From the NCBI GenBank assembly GCA_016717005.1, contig JADJUF010000023.1, forward strand, positions 62,001 through 126,000: a DNA stretch of 64,000 nucleotides, read 5' to 3'. The notes beneath the pieces are model-generated. The model was not told the DNA's origin. It ran no database searches and worked only from the letters and a program-made list of their open reading frames with translations. The stretch comes from Myxococcales bacterium. GTDB taxonomy: Bacteria > Myxococcota_A > Polyangia > Haliangiales > Haliangiaceae. Positions 45,776-54,151 of this stretch are shown here, piece after piece; positions within the stretch are counted from its first letter, which is position 1; each line of letters opens with the position of its first letter. The translations under genes and the position numbers were made by a program.

Positions 45776-46376
45776 CCGGGGCCCAGGTGCCGCCGAGGCG
45801 ATCGAGCACGGCCAGGGTGCTGGCGAAGTTGGCCGCGGGCGCGGCCTCGTCGTGGTGGCGGTGGTGGAACGCCGGCGTCGCCAGCCAGCGATCGGCCGCG
45901 CTGGCGGGCCAGCGCCGGGCGGCGTGGAGGACGACCGTCCACAGCCGGCGCGCGACGACCACGGCGGCCGCGAACACCGTGCCGCCGACCAGCCAGGTCG
46001 CGCCGGCGATCGTCAGCGCGAACAGCGCCGCGTCGATCGGGTGCAGCTGCCAGGCGCGGTGCCAGCGCAGCGGCGTCGGCGCGTGGTGCAGGCGGTGCCA
46101 CCGCCACAGCCACGGGCTCGCGTGCATGGCCCGGTGGACCGCGTAGAGCGCGAGCTCGATCGCGAGCACCGCCGCGACGATGCGGAGCGCGCCGGTCGCC
46201 GGCGCCACCGGGACCAGCGCGTGGATCGTCCGGATGAGCGCGGCGTCGACCCCGAGCAGCAGCGCCGCGCCGGCCAGGCCGCCGGTCCAGGGCGCGCGGC
46301 CCTCGAGGCCGCGGCCGATCAGCGTGCCCAGCGCCAGCCACGCCAGCCAGGCCACGACGAACGTGGCCGGCCGCAT
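45714..46376 (-). CDS. Sterol desaturase/fatty-acid hydroxylase family protein
   Basis: 220 aa with four hydrophobic helices. The diiron His clusters are HRAMH, HRLHH and HHRHHDE, the family hallmark. Acts on a membrane lipid. Its ATG overlaps the stop of a small membrane protein by one base (TGATG), so they are co-translated. The gene end overlaps the convergent transporter by 62 bases. Confidence 0.85.
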   Translation of the reverse strand: MRPATFVVAWLAWLALGTLIGRGLEGRAPWTGGLAGAALLLGVDAALIRTIHALVPVAPATGALRIVAAVLAIELALYAVHRAMHASPWLWRWHRLHHAPTPLRWHRAWQLHPIDAALFALTIAGATWLVGGTVFAAAVVVARRLWTVVLHAARRWPASAADRWLATPAFHHRHHDEAAPAANFASTLAVLDRLGGTWAPATDRPRRPTPAAAPRARPAR

Positions 46377-46546
46377 CAGTAGTCGTCCGCGCCGAAGCCA
46401 GCGAGGACGCCGACGCCGACCACGAGGATCAGCGCGACGGCCAGCATGACCACGACGGCCAGCATGGCCTCCCGCAGCAGGGTGCCGATCGCGCTGGGGG
46501 GCTCGGGGGCCTGGCCCGCGGGGGGCTCGACCGGGTCACTCGCCAT
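46376..46546 (-). CDS. Small single-pass membrane protein
   Basis: 56 aa from ATG 46546. Pro-rich N-terminus (MASDPVEPPAGQAPEPP) then one hydrophobic helix (~29-50, MLAVVVMLAVALILVVGVGVLA) and a short tail GFGADDY. Immediately upstream of the hydroxylase in a TGATG overlap. It could be an accessory or electron-transfer anchor for that enzyme. No family recognised. Confidence 0.6.
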   Translation of the reverse strand: MASDPVEPPAGQAPEPPSAIGTLLREAMLAVVVMLAVALILVVGVGVLAGFGADDY

Positions 46547-46610
46547 CCTGCGCCAACGCGCCACCGGCGCGGGCCATTCCCAGCCGGCGCGCTCGTGCCA
46601 TACCTCGGCC

Positions 46611-47243
46611 ATGAGCTTCGTCGGACGAGCCTGGGATGACCGCGTGCTGCCGTGGCTGGTCGAGAAGGCGTGTCGCAGCACGACGATCCTGGCCGAGCGC
46701 AAGCGCTGGGTGCCGCAGGCCGCGGGCGAGGTGCTCGAGCTGGGCGTCGGCTCGGGGCTGAACCTGGCGTTCTACGACCCGGCGCGCGTGACCCGGCTGG
46801 TCGGGATCGATCCGTCGGTGAAGCTCCTGGCGCGGGCCGCCGCCCGGGTCGCCGACGCGCCGGTCCCGGTCGAGCTGGTCGAGGCCGCGGCCGAGCGGCT
46901 GCCGTTCGACGCGGCCCGGTTCGACAGCGCGGTGGTGTCGTACACGCTGTGCAGCGTGGCCGACCCGGCCCAGGCGCTGGCCGAGGTCCGGCGGGTGCTG
47001 CGCCCGGGCGCGCCGCTCTACTTCGTCGAGCACGGCCGCTCGGACCGGCCGGGCACCCAGCAGTGGCAGCGCCGCCTGACCCCGGCGTGGCGGACGATCG
47101 GCGGCAACTGCCACCTCGACCGCGACATCGCCGCGCTCTTGCGGGCCGCCGGGTTCGAGCTGACGACGCTCGAGACCGGCCACGCGCCCGAGGGCCGGCA
47201 GCTGACGTCGTTCACCTACCAGGGCGTCGCGGTCGCGCCGTAG
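46611..47243 (+). CDS. Class I SAM-dependent methyltransferase
   Basis: 210 aa. Motif I VLELGVGSGLNL binds SAM (~38-49), then LVGIDPS, motif for the adenine AERLPFDAARFD, and post-I LRPGAPLYFVEHG. Cytosolic; substrate unknown. The N-terminus contains SFVGRAWDDRVLPWLVEKACRS, seen in UbiE/phospholipid N-methyltransferase-like members. ATG 46611 is preceded by a weak TACCTC; divergent from the small membrane protein. Confidence 0.85.
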   Translation: MSFVGRAWDDRVLPWLVEKACRSTTILAERKRWVPQAAGEVLELGVGSGLNLAFYDPARVTRLVGIDPSVKLLARAAARVADAPVPVELVEAAAERLPFDAARFDSAVVSYTLCSVADPAQALAEVRRVLRPGAPLYFVEHGRSDRPGTQQWQRRLTPAWRTIGGNCHLDRDIAALLRAAGFELTTLETGHAPEGRQLTSFTYQGVAVAP

Positions 47244-47251
47244 CGCCGCGG

Positions 47252-47263
47252 TACAGTTCGGTC
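47252..47263 (+). promoter_or_regulatory. Leaderless -10 of the pyrophosphatase gene
   Basis: TACAGT at 47252-47257, 6 bases before ATG 47264, starting only 9 bases after the methyltransferase stop. Confidence 0.5.
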
Positions 47264-47803
47264 ATGCACCCCCTGCACGACATCATGGTCCCGCCGGCGA
47301 TCGAGGACTTCGTCCCGGGGGTGATCGAGATCCCGAAGGGCTCCAAGCTCAAGTACGAGATCGACAAGACCACCGGCATGCTCATGCTCGATCGCGTGCT
47401 GTACTCGTCGGTGCACTACCCGGCGAACTACGGCTTCATCCCGCAGTCGCACGCCGACGACGGCGACCCGCTCGACATCCTCGTGCTGATGCAGGAGCCG
47501 GTGGTGCCGCTGACGATCGTGCGGGCGCGCGCGATCGGCGGCCTGCGCATGCGCGACGACAAGGGCGAGGACGACAAGATCATCGCGGTCGCGATCGACG
47601 ACCCGGCGTTCAACCACTACACCGACGCGTCGCAGCTGCCGCCGCACCTCGTGGTCGAGCTCGACCGGTTCTTCCGCGACTACAAGATCCTCGAGGGCAA
47701 GACCTCCGAGGTCGACCGCCCGTACAGCCGGGCCGAGGCGCTCGACGTCATGCGCGCGGCGCTGGCGGCGTACCGCGGCCGGTCGGCGTGGAAGAAGGGC
47801 TGA
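47264..47803 (+). CDS. ppa: Inorganic pyrophosphatase, family I
   Basis: 179 aa. Hydrolyses PPi, driving biosynthetic reactions. Active-site motif GDPLDILVL (DGDPLDI, ~66-73), GSKLKYEIDKTTGML, ANYGFIPQ and HYTDASQLPPHL are diagnostic. Family I enzymes are ~170-180 aa. Cytosolic housekeeping enzyme; own leaderless promoter. Followed by a minisatellite. Confidence 0.96.
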   Translation: MHPLHDIMVPPAIEDFVPGVIEIPKGSKLKYEIDKTTGMLMLDRVLYSSVHYPANYGFIPQSHADDGDPLDILVLMQEPVVPLTIVRARAIGGLRMRDDKGEDDKIIAVAIDDPAFNHYTDASQLPPHLVVELDRFFRDYKILEGKTSEVDRPYSRAEALDVMRAALAAYRGRSAWKKG

Positions 47804-47871
47804 CGCCGGACACGGCGCGGCGCTGGCGCCGGGCAGGGCGCTGGCCGGTTGGCGCCGGGCAGGACGTCGGG

Positions 47872-48090
47872 CGGACGCCGCGGGTCACGGCGCGGGCGGG
47901 CTGACGCCGCGCAGCCGCTGGCCACGGCGCGGGCCGGTCGACGGCGCGCAGTGCCGGTCACGTCGGCGGACGCCGCGGGCACGGCGCGGGCGGGCTGACG
48001 CCGCGCAGCCGCTGGCCACGGCGCGGGCCGGTCGACGGCCCGCAGTGCCGGTCACGTCGGCGGACGCCGCGGGTCACGGCGCGGGCGGGG
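47872..48090. repeat. ~95-bp tandem repeat ending in the next gene
   Basis: Copies start at 47872, 47967 and 48061. The third copy is partial and overlaps the stop (48074-48076) and last codons of the minus-strand gene at 48074. Just upstream is a smaller direct repeat of GGCGCCGGGCAGG. No gene in the gap 47804-48073. Confidence 0.8.
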
Positions 48091-48388
48091 CGACGTACAT
48101 CACGAACCGGTACAGCCCGACCAGCCACATCGTCTCGTTGGCGTCGTCGCGCTTGGTCGTGACCTGCTCGCTGACGACGTGCGCGCAGCTGCCGCCGAGC
48201 CGGACCACCTCCTGCGCGATCCGGCGCTCGGCCGCGGCGGCCAGGCTGAGGTAGCAGCGGTGCCACAGGGCGTCGCGGTCGGCCCACGACGCGTGGACCT
48301 GCTCGCTGGTCGCGAGCGCCTCGTGCTCGCCCTCGATCTGCTGTGACAGGGGTGGCAGCTCGCGCCGCCAGTAGACGATCTGGGCCAT
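48074..48388 (-). CDS. Hypothetical helical protein
   Basis: 104 aa from ATG 48388 (MAQIVYWRRELPPLSQQIEG). Mostly helical with several Trp and charged residues; contains RRIAQEVVRLGGSCAHVV and ends in a beta strand ETMWLVGLYRFVMYV. No signal peptide. Conserved-looking but not recognised. Its last codons are repeated downstream. Confidence 0.65.
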   Translation of the reverse strand: MAQIVYWRRELPPLSQQIEGEHEALATSEQVHASWADRDALWHRCYLSLAAAAERRIAQEVVRLGGSCAHVVSEQVTTKRDDANETMWLVGLYRFVMYVAPPAP

Positions 48389-48402
48389 GCGCAGCCAACG
48401 TA
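48389..48402 (-). promoter_or_regulatory. Leaderless -10 at 48402
   Basis: TACGTT on the minus strand (48397-48402), 8 bases before ATG 48388. Confidence 0.4.
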
Positions 48403-48601
48403 GTCGTTGATCCGGCCGGCGCCAGGTGACCAAGCGTCGCGTGCGTGGCGGCGCGGTCGCGGGTCAGGCTCGGGCTGGTCACGCGGCGATGACATCGAAC
48501 CGGCCTCGGTGGGCGCGACACGCGCGCGGCCGAAGCGTTGCGCGCGGCGCATCGCGCGGTCACGGACGCTGGCGATGGTGGCGCGCACCAAAGGAGCATC
48601 C

Positions 48602-50923
48602 ATGCGAACTGGAACTGTATTGATGATGGCGGCGCTGGTCACCTCGACCGGCGGTTGTGGCGACAACTCCCAGGAGGGCCCCGCCGGCGCGCCCGGCACG
48701 CCCGGCGCCCCCGGCACGCCTGGCGCACCCGGCACGCCCGGCACGCCCGGCACGCCCGGCACGCCCGGCACGCCCGGCACCGACGGCATGAACGGGCCGG
48801 CGTGTCCGCTCGGCGGCACCTCGACCACGACGATCGAGGGCGTGCCGGCGGCGGCGCCGCTGTCGGCGGTGGTCGCGCTCGGCTACTGCGACGCCGCGAA
48901 CACCGGCGCCGCCAACATCGCCGACTACGTCAAGGCGCTGGTGCGCCGCACCGGGGACGGGACGCTGCCCGCCGATCTCGAGTTCCCGCTGGCGGCGGCC
49001 TCGACCGACACGCTCCGCGCGATCCGCGGCCTCGTGCCCGAGGTGGTCGCCAAGTGGATGGACCCGCTGACCTGGGACAACATGACCGGTGCGACGGTGA
49101 CGCCGCGGTTCGGCGCCAACGCCGACTACGTCGCGTACCTCGGCGACGGCTGGGCCGCCGCCGGCACGCCCTACTGGCAGGGCAGCGACACGTCGGCGTG
49201 GCTGTGGGTCAACCACGAGTACATCTCGAACTCACGGCCCAAGGCCTCGGCCGCGCCGCTCGGTCAGCACCTCGTGTTCGCGCGCTTCCTGTCGTACTGG
49301 GGCGCGATCGTCGGGGCGCCCACGGCCAGCACCTGGTCGACGCAGGATCTGATCGCGTACGTCGACGAGTACAAGAAGCAGGTCGGCGGTTCGTGGATGC
49401 ACATCGTCAAGGACCCCGCGACCGGCTCCTGGAGCCTCGACCGCGCGCGGTCGGCCCGGCGCTACGACGCGACCGACGCGACGCTCGTCAAGGTCACCGG
49501 CCTCGACGTCACGGCCGACCACGACGACGTCGGCGCGCCGCTGCCCGAGGACGTCGTCGCCGGGATGCAGGGCAACTGCTCGGGCGCGGTGACGCCGTGG
49601 GGCACGATCCTGTCGGCCGAGGAGAACGTCGCGTCGAGCTACGGCGACCTCGAGACCGCGTGGACCTCGAGCCAGCGCTTCGTCGCCGGCCAGGGCTTCG
49701 ATCCCGGCGCGGCGATCACCTACACGACCGCGCCGTCGAGCACCGGCGACTTCGTCAGCCCCGACGCCAACGCCTCGCACCCGCGCGACGGCTCCGGCTT
49801 CCTGGTCGAGATCGACCCGGGCCTGGCCGCCGACGAGTACTACGGCAAGGTCACCGCGGGCGACGGCCACCGCAAGCTCGGCGTCGTCGGGCGCGCCAGC
49901 TGGGAGAACGCGACCTTCGCGGTCGGCGCCGACTGGAAGCTCGTGCCCGGCCAGCCGGTGGTGTTCTACGCCGGCAACGATCGCCGCGGCGGCCAGATCT
50001 TCAAGTTCGTGTCGCGCCAGCCCTACGCGGCCGGCATGTCGAAGGCCCAGACCCGGGCGCTGCTCGACGACGGCACGCTCTACGTCGCGCACTTCGCCGG
50101 CCTCGACAACGCGCACGGGCGGCGCCTGGCGTCGGGCGCGACCCCGACCGAGGCCGCGCCCGGCGCGGGTCGCTGGATCGAGCTGTCGCTGACCTCGACC
50201 GACCTCGCGCCCAACGCCGCCGCCTTGGGCGACGCGACCCGCACGGTCGGCGCGGCCCTGGCCGACACCAGCTGGAACGGCCTGGGCGGCTACGCCACCG
50301 CCACCGACCTGCGCAAGTCGTTGTTCACCGCGGCGCTGAAGATCGGCGTCATGGAGCTGAACCGGCCCGAGGACATCGAGTGGAACCCGCGCGATCTGTC
50401 GGGCACGCCGCGCCTGTACGTCGCGTTCACCAACCACGATCGCCAGGTCGCGCTCGACGGGGCCGGGCGCGTGTTCCCGGCCGCGACCCACGCCGCCGAC
50501 TCGCCCAACCGCGGCGACAAGGTCGGCGGCATCTTCGCGATCCAGGAGGTCGCGCCCGGCGCGCCGGCGACGTCGGCGACCTTCAGCTACTGGCAGGTGT
50601 TCGCCGGCTCCGACGGCGGCGGCCCGTGGGACGCGGCCAACCCCGACAACATCGTGATCGACCGCGACGGCGGGGTGTGGTTCGGCACCGACGGCAACTT
50701 CGGCACCAGCCAGCGGCGCTCGGCCGACGGGCTGTACTACCTCGATCTCGACCCCGCGCATCGGACGACCGCGACGCCGACCTTCGGCCGCGCGTTCCGC
50801 GTCGCGGCGGTGCCGTCGGACGCCGAGGCCACCGGGCCGGCGTTCTCGGCCGGCATGGGCTCGCTGTTCCTGAGCGTGCAGCACCCGGGCGAGGATCAGC
50901 ACTCGAGCTGGCCGGCGCGCTGA
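48602..50923 (+). CDS. PhoX-like phosphatase lipoprotein with collagen-like repeat
   Basis: 773 aa. Lipobox STGGC (Cys ~19) and no twin-Arg motif, so Sec-exported, unlike typical Tat-exported PhoX. Residues ~25-58 are collagen-like GxP triplets (GTPGAPGTP type) encoded by a 9-base repeat. The rest matches the PhoX/DUF839 propeller: VAGMQGNCSGAVTPWGTILS with SAEEN, VFYAGNDRRGGQIFKF and EDIEWNPRDLSGTPRLYVAF. PhoX enzymes are Ca/Fe alkaline phosphatases. Good SD (AAAGGAG). Operon with a dihaem protein 12 bases downstream. Confidence 0.85.
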   Translation: MRTGTVLMMAALVTSTGGCGDNSQEGPAGAPGTPGAPGTPGAPGTPGTPGTPGTPGTPGTDGMNGPACPLGGTSTTTIEGVPAAAPLSAVVALGYCDAANTGAANIADYVKALVRRTGDGTLPADLEFPLAAASTDTLRAIRGLVPEVVAKWMDPLTWDNMTGATVTPRFGANADYVAYLGDGWAAAGTPYWQGSDTSAWLWVNHEYISNSRPKASAAPLGQHLVFARFLSYWGAIVGAPTASTWSTQDLIAYVDEYKKQVGGSWMHIVKDPATGSWSLDRARSARRYDATDATLVKVTGLDVTADHDDVGAPLPEDVVAGMQGNCSGAVTPWGTILSAEENVASSYGDLETAWTSSQRFVAGQGFDPGAAITYTTAPSSTGDFVSPDANASHPRDGSGFLVEIDPGLAADEYYGKVTAGDGHRKLGVVGRASWENATFAVGADWKLVPGQPVVFYAGNDRRGGQIFKFVSRQPYAAGMSKAQTRALLDDGTLYVAHFAGLDNAHGRRLASGATPTEAAPGAGRWIELSLTSTDLAPNAAALGDATRTVGAALADTSWNGLGGYATATDLRKSLFTAALKIGVMELNRPEDIEWNPRDLSGTPRLYVAFTNHDRQVALDGAGRVFPAATHAADSPNRGDKVGGIFAIQEVAPGAPATSATFSYWQVFAGSDGGGPWDAANPDNIVIDRDGGVWFGTDGNFGTSQRRSADGLYYLDLDPAHRTTATPTFGRAFRVAAVPSDAEATGPAFSAGMGSLFLSVQHPGEDQHSSWPAR

Positions 50924-50935
50924 GGACGTGCGCCC

Positions 50936-52594
50936 ATGATGACCACACGCGCGCAGCTGGGCGGGCCCCTGCTCGCGGTCCTCGGTGCGGCCGCGGCCGC
51001 GAGCGGGTGCGGGGAGTCGGCGGACGCGGGCGCCGTCGGCGCCGCCGACCGCGTCATCGTCGAGCGCTACGACCCGCTGGCGGTGGCGCAGGCCCGGGCC
51101 GGCGCGGTCGACAACCTCGACGCGGCGATCCCGCCGATGTGCTTCACGCGCACCGACGGGACCTCGAACCCGTGCTGGGTGTGTCACACCGACGGTCGCG
51201 GGCGGACGCGCTTCGACGACGGCGAGCGCCAGGCGACCTACGCGTTCCCCGAGCGCGCGCGCACCAACCCGTGGCGCAACCTGTTCGTCGACCGGCGCGC
51301 GGCGATCGCGGCGATCGACGACGCGACGATCCTGGCGTGGGTGCGCGCCGACAACTACCAGCCGCTGGTCGCGGCGCTGGCGCGCGCGCCGGCCAGCTAC
51401 CCGGGCTTCCGGCCCGATCTCGACCTGGGGCGCGGGTTCGACGCCGACGGCCTGGCCCGGGACGGCAGCGGCTGGCGCGCGGTGCGGTTCCAGCCGTTCC
51501 CGGGCGCGTTCTGGCCGACCAACGGCTCGACCAGCGACCTGTTCATCCGCCTGCCGGCGCGGTTCCGAGGCGATCCCGATCCCGCGCGGGCGCGCGCGAT
51601 CTATCGGCTCAACCTGGCGCTGGTCGAGGCGGCGGTGACCGCGCCGACGTCGACCGGCGCGGTCGATCGCGAGGTCGAGGCGATCGACGAGCGCCTGCTC
51701 GGGTTCGATCTCGACGGCGACGGCGCGCTCGGGGCGGCGACGACGCGGATCCGCCGGCTGCCGCCCGCGTACGCCGGCGCGCCCGACGTCGCGGTGGTGG
51801 CGCAGGCGTACCCGCCGGGCGCCGAGCTCCTGCACAGCGTCCGTTACCTCGATCCCGACGCGCCGACCGCGATGGCCACGCGCATGAAGGAGCTGCGCTA
51901 CGCCCGCAAGGTCGAACAGCTCGACGACTGGGGCCTGGCCCGGGCCTACGCGGCGGTGGCCGACGAGCAGAGCGAGGGCACGGCGCCGCGCTACCAGGGC
52001 GACGCGCAGGTCGGCTTCCTCAACGGCTTCGGCTGGCAGTACCAGGGCTTCATCGAGGACGCCGGCGGGCGGCTGCGGCTGCAGACCGACGAGGAGCACC
52101 GCGCGTGCCTCGGCTGCCACGGCGCGATCGGCGTGACCGTCGATCACGGCTTCGCGTTCGCCCGCAAGGTGCCGGGCGCGGCCGGCTGGCGGCCGCAGGA
52201 CCTCCGCGGGCTGGTCGATCGTCCCCAGCTCGGCCACGCCGCGCCCGAGATCGCGACCTACTTCCGGCGGGTCGGCGGCGGCGACGAGACCCGGGCCAAC
52301 GACGAGCTGCTCGCGCGGTTCTTCCCCGACGGCGCGCTCGACGAGCGCGCGCTGGCCCGGGCCGCGGTCGGCGGCGATCGCGACCTGGCCTGGCTGCTCA
52401 CGCCCAGCCGGGCGCGGGCGCTGGCGCTCGACAAGGCCTACCTCGCGGTCGTGCGCGAGCAGAGCTTCGGGCGCGGCCGCGACGCGGTGCTGCGGCCGGC
52501 CACGCGCGTCCACGCCGAGGTGCGCGACGACGACACCGGCCTGGACGCGTCGGGGCGGATCTACCGCGACGCCCGGCTGCTGCTGACCTGGTGA
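50936..52594 (+). CDS. Dihaem cytochrome-like lipoprotein
   Basis: 552 aa. Lipobox AASGC (Cys ~25). Two haem sites: NPCWVCHTD (~80) and RACLGCHGA (~393). The regions between have EF-hand-like DLDGDGALGAA (~255) and many aromatic residues. Periplasmic. Starts 12 bases after the PhoX-like gene, so co-transcribed; redox plus phosphatase partners is unusual and the joint role is unclear. No family name recognised. Confidence 0.75.
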   Translation: MMTTRAQLGGPLLAVLGAAAAASGCGESADAGAVGAADRVIVERYDPLAVAQARAGAVDNLDAAIPPMCFTRTDGTSNPCWVCHTDGRGRTRFDDGERQATYAFPERARTNPWRNLFVDRRAAIAAIDDATILAWVRADNYQPLVAALARAPASYPGFRPDLDLGRGFDADGLARDGSGWRAVRFQPFPGAFWPTNGSTSDLFIRLPARFRGDPDPARARAIYRLNLALVEAAVTAPTSTGAVDREVEAIDERLLGFDLDGDGALGAATTRIRRLPPAYAGAPDVAVVAQAYPPGAELLHSVRYLDPDAPTAMATRMKELRYARKVEQLDDWGLARAYAAVADEQSEGTAPRYQGDAQVGFLNGFGWQYQGFIEDAGGRLRLQTDEEHRACLGCHGAIGVTVDHGFAFARKVPGAAGWRPQDLRGLVDRPQLGHAAPEIATYFRRVGGGDETRANDELLARFFPDGALDERALARAAVGGDRDLAWLLTPSRARALALDKAYLAVVREQSFGRGRDAVLRPATRVHAEVRDDDTGLDASGRIYRDARLLLTW

Positions 52595-52613
52595 TCGGCG
52601 CCGCCGCGCGCGG

Positions 52614-53111
52614 TCAGTTCGGGACGCCGCGGGTGTCGGGCGTGGCGGTGGCGAACGGGCCGGTGCCGTCGGGCACGCGCGCCCAGGAGCTGCCGTCGGG
52701 GGCGTCGCCGCTGGCCCAGTCGGCGCTGTCGCACGGCACGGTCGCGCCGGTGCGGTACAGGTACAGCGCGTCGCCGGCGCCGAGGCCGAAGCCGTTCTGC
52801 GCGTCGCTGACCTCCTGCACGTGGCGCGCGCCCGGGGCCAGGACCGTCGGCGGCAGCGGCGCGGTGGTGGTGGGATCGTTGGCCTCGTCGATGAAGCGGA
52901 AGCCGCCGAGGTCGACCGGCGCCGCCGAGATGTTGACGACCTCGAACCAGTCGTTGGGGAAGCCGGCCGGCGCGACCTCGTTGATCGCCAGCGGGCACCG
53001 CTCCGCCGCGTCGACCGCGGCGGCGTCGACGGTGACCGCGGCGTCGGGCGACGAGCGGGCCTCGCTGCAGGCGGCCAGGGTGACGAGCACGGACACGAGC
53101 GTGGATCTCAT
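52614..53111 (-). CDS. Lamin-tail-domain lipoprotein, small
   Basis: 165 aa. Lipobox LAAC (Cys ~15), a DAA/DAAE tether, then a lamin-tail domain: LAINEVAPAGFPNDWFEVVN and DLGGFRFIDEAND with the usual V-x-I-S strand. Last gene of an operon; its ATG overlaps the stop of the upstream gene (ATGA). Extracellular or surface protein of unknown ligand. Confidence 0.8.
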   Translation of the reverse strand: MRSTLVSVLVTLAACSEARSSPDAAVTVDAAAVDAAERCPLAINEVAPAGFPNDWFEVVNISAAPVDLGGFRFIDEANDPTTTAPLPPTVLAPGARHVQEVSDAQNGFGLGAGDALYLYRTGATVPCDSADWASGDAPDGSSWARVPDGTGPFATATPDTRGVPN

Positions 53112-54151
53112 GGGATGACCTCGAAGGTTCCAGACGCGCGGACCAGGCCGCGGGTGGCGTCGGTGGCGCCGGCCGCGCCGGGGAGGGGCGCGGCGTCGGC
53201 GTCGGCGCGCTCGAGCTCGAGCGCCAGCTCGACGCGCACGCCGGGCGCGAGGCGGTACCAGCCGGCCGCGGTGGTCCGCCAGGTGACGAGCGAGGTGGTG
53301 GGGCCGTCGACGATCAGGCGATCGCCGCGGGCCGCGACGCCGAGCCGCGCGGGCAGCGGCACGTCGAGCCAGGCCGACAGCGCCAGCGCGGTGGCGTCGG
53401 CCTGCGCGTCGACGCCCCAGGCGCGCACCAGCTCGACGCTGGCGGCGGCGCCGCCCGGTCGGTGCCAGGCCAGCGCGCCGCCGAGGCGGTGGCTGCGGGC
53501 CGAGCCCGGCCCGACCGAGCCGTCGCGCCCGTAGCCGTGGACCGCGAGCTCGCCCAGCGGCGCGACCTGCCGACGGGCCGAGACGACCACCGTCGTCGAC
53601 TTGCCGCGGTTGCGCTCGACGTCGCGGGCGCCCTCGCCGTTGCCGACCTGGACCGCGAGCGCGAGGGTGTCGCCGAGCGCGACGCGGGCGCCCAGCGCCA
53701 GATCGCTGGCGAGGACCAGGCCGGCGTCCTCGACCAGCGGCCGGCCGAGCGCGCGGGGGCGATCGTCGTCGTGGATCGCGATCCACGCGTCGGGGACGAC
53801 GCCGAGCGAGCCCTCGACGGTGAGCGCGCGGGGGCCGCGCCAGCGCCCGCCGACCGCCGCGTGGCGGATCCGGATCACCAGCGAGTCGCCGTCGATGCCC
53901 ATCGCGCTCGACGGCGCCGCCGAGCGCACCGCCTCGAGGGTCGCGACGCCGAAGGCGTGGTCGGCGGTGGCGGCGCCGCCGAGCTCGGCGCGCTCGAGGT
54001 CGACGCGCGTGGTCGTGGTCGACGCCGCGCGCTCGGCCAGCGCGGTCGCGTCGATCGCCGCGCGTCCGCGCACGGCCACCGCGGGCGCCGCCGGCGTGGT
54101 CGCGGCGCACGCGGCGCTCAGCGCGACGAGCGCGACGCCGGCGCGGATCAC
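53108..54151 (-). CDS. Possible outer-membrane beta-barrel lipoprotein
   Basis: 347 aa from GTG at 54151 (GTGA overlap with upstream stop). Lipobox SAAC (Cys ~15). From ~90 alternating hydrophobic/polar strands (VIRIRHAAVGGRW, LALAVQVGNGEG, ELAVHGYGRDGS, VELALELERA) resemble porin-type strands, with a closing GLVRASGTFEVIP. Lies between a DUF2252 gene and the lamin-tail gene, all overlapping by 4 bases. Function unknown. Confidence 0.65.
   Translation of the reverse strand: MIRAGVALVALSAACAATTPAAPAVAVRGRAAIDATALAERAASTTTTRVDLERAELGGAATADHAFGVATLEAVRSAAPSSAMGIDGDSLVIRIRHAAVGGRWRGPRALTVEGSLGVVPDAWIAIHDDDRPRALGRPLVEDAGLVLASDLALGARVALGDTLALAVQVGNGEGARDVERNRGKSTTVVVSARRQVAPLGELAVHGYGRDGSVGPGSARSHRLGGALAWHRPGGAAASVELVRAWGVDAQADATALALSAWLDVPLPARLGVAARGDRLIVDGPTTSLVTWRTTAAGWYRLAPGVRVELALELERADADAAPLPGAAGATDATRGLVRASGTFEVIP

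Noticed and set aside
47804..48073. Possible small genes in the gap after ppa
   Set aside because: Open frames follow the tandem repeat and change with each copy; no start signals or protein-like sequence.
49232..52513. 1093-aa open frame on the minus strand
   Set aside because: Shadow of the PhoX-like and dihaem genes; no protein-like motifs.
48538..53118. 1526-aa open frame
   Set aside because: It is an antiframe of the PhoX-like and dihaem genes; Arg-rich composition and lack of domains mark it as a shadow common in GC-rich DNA.
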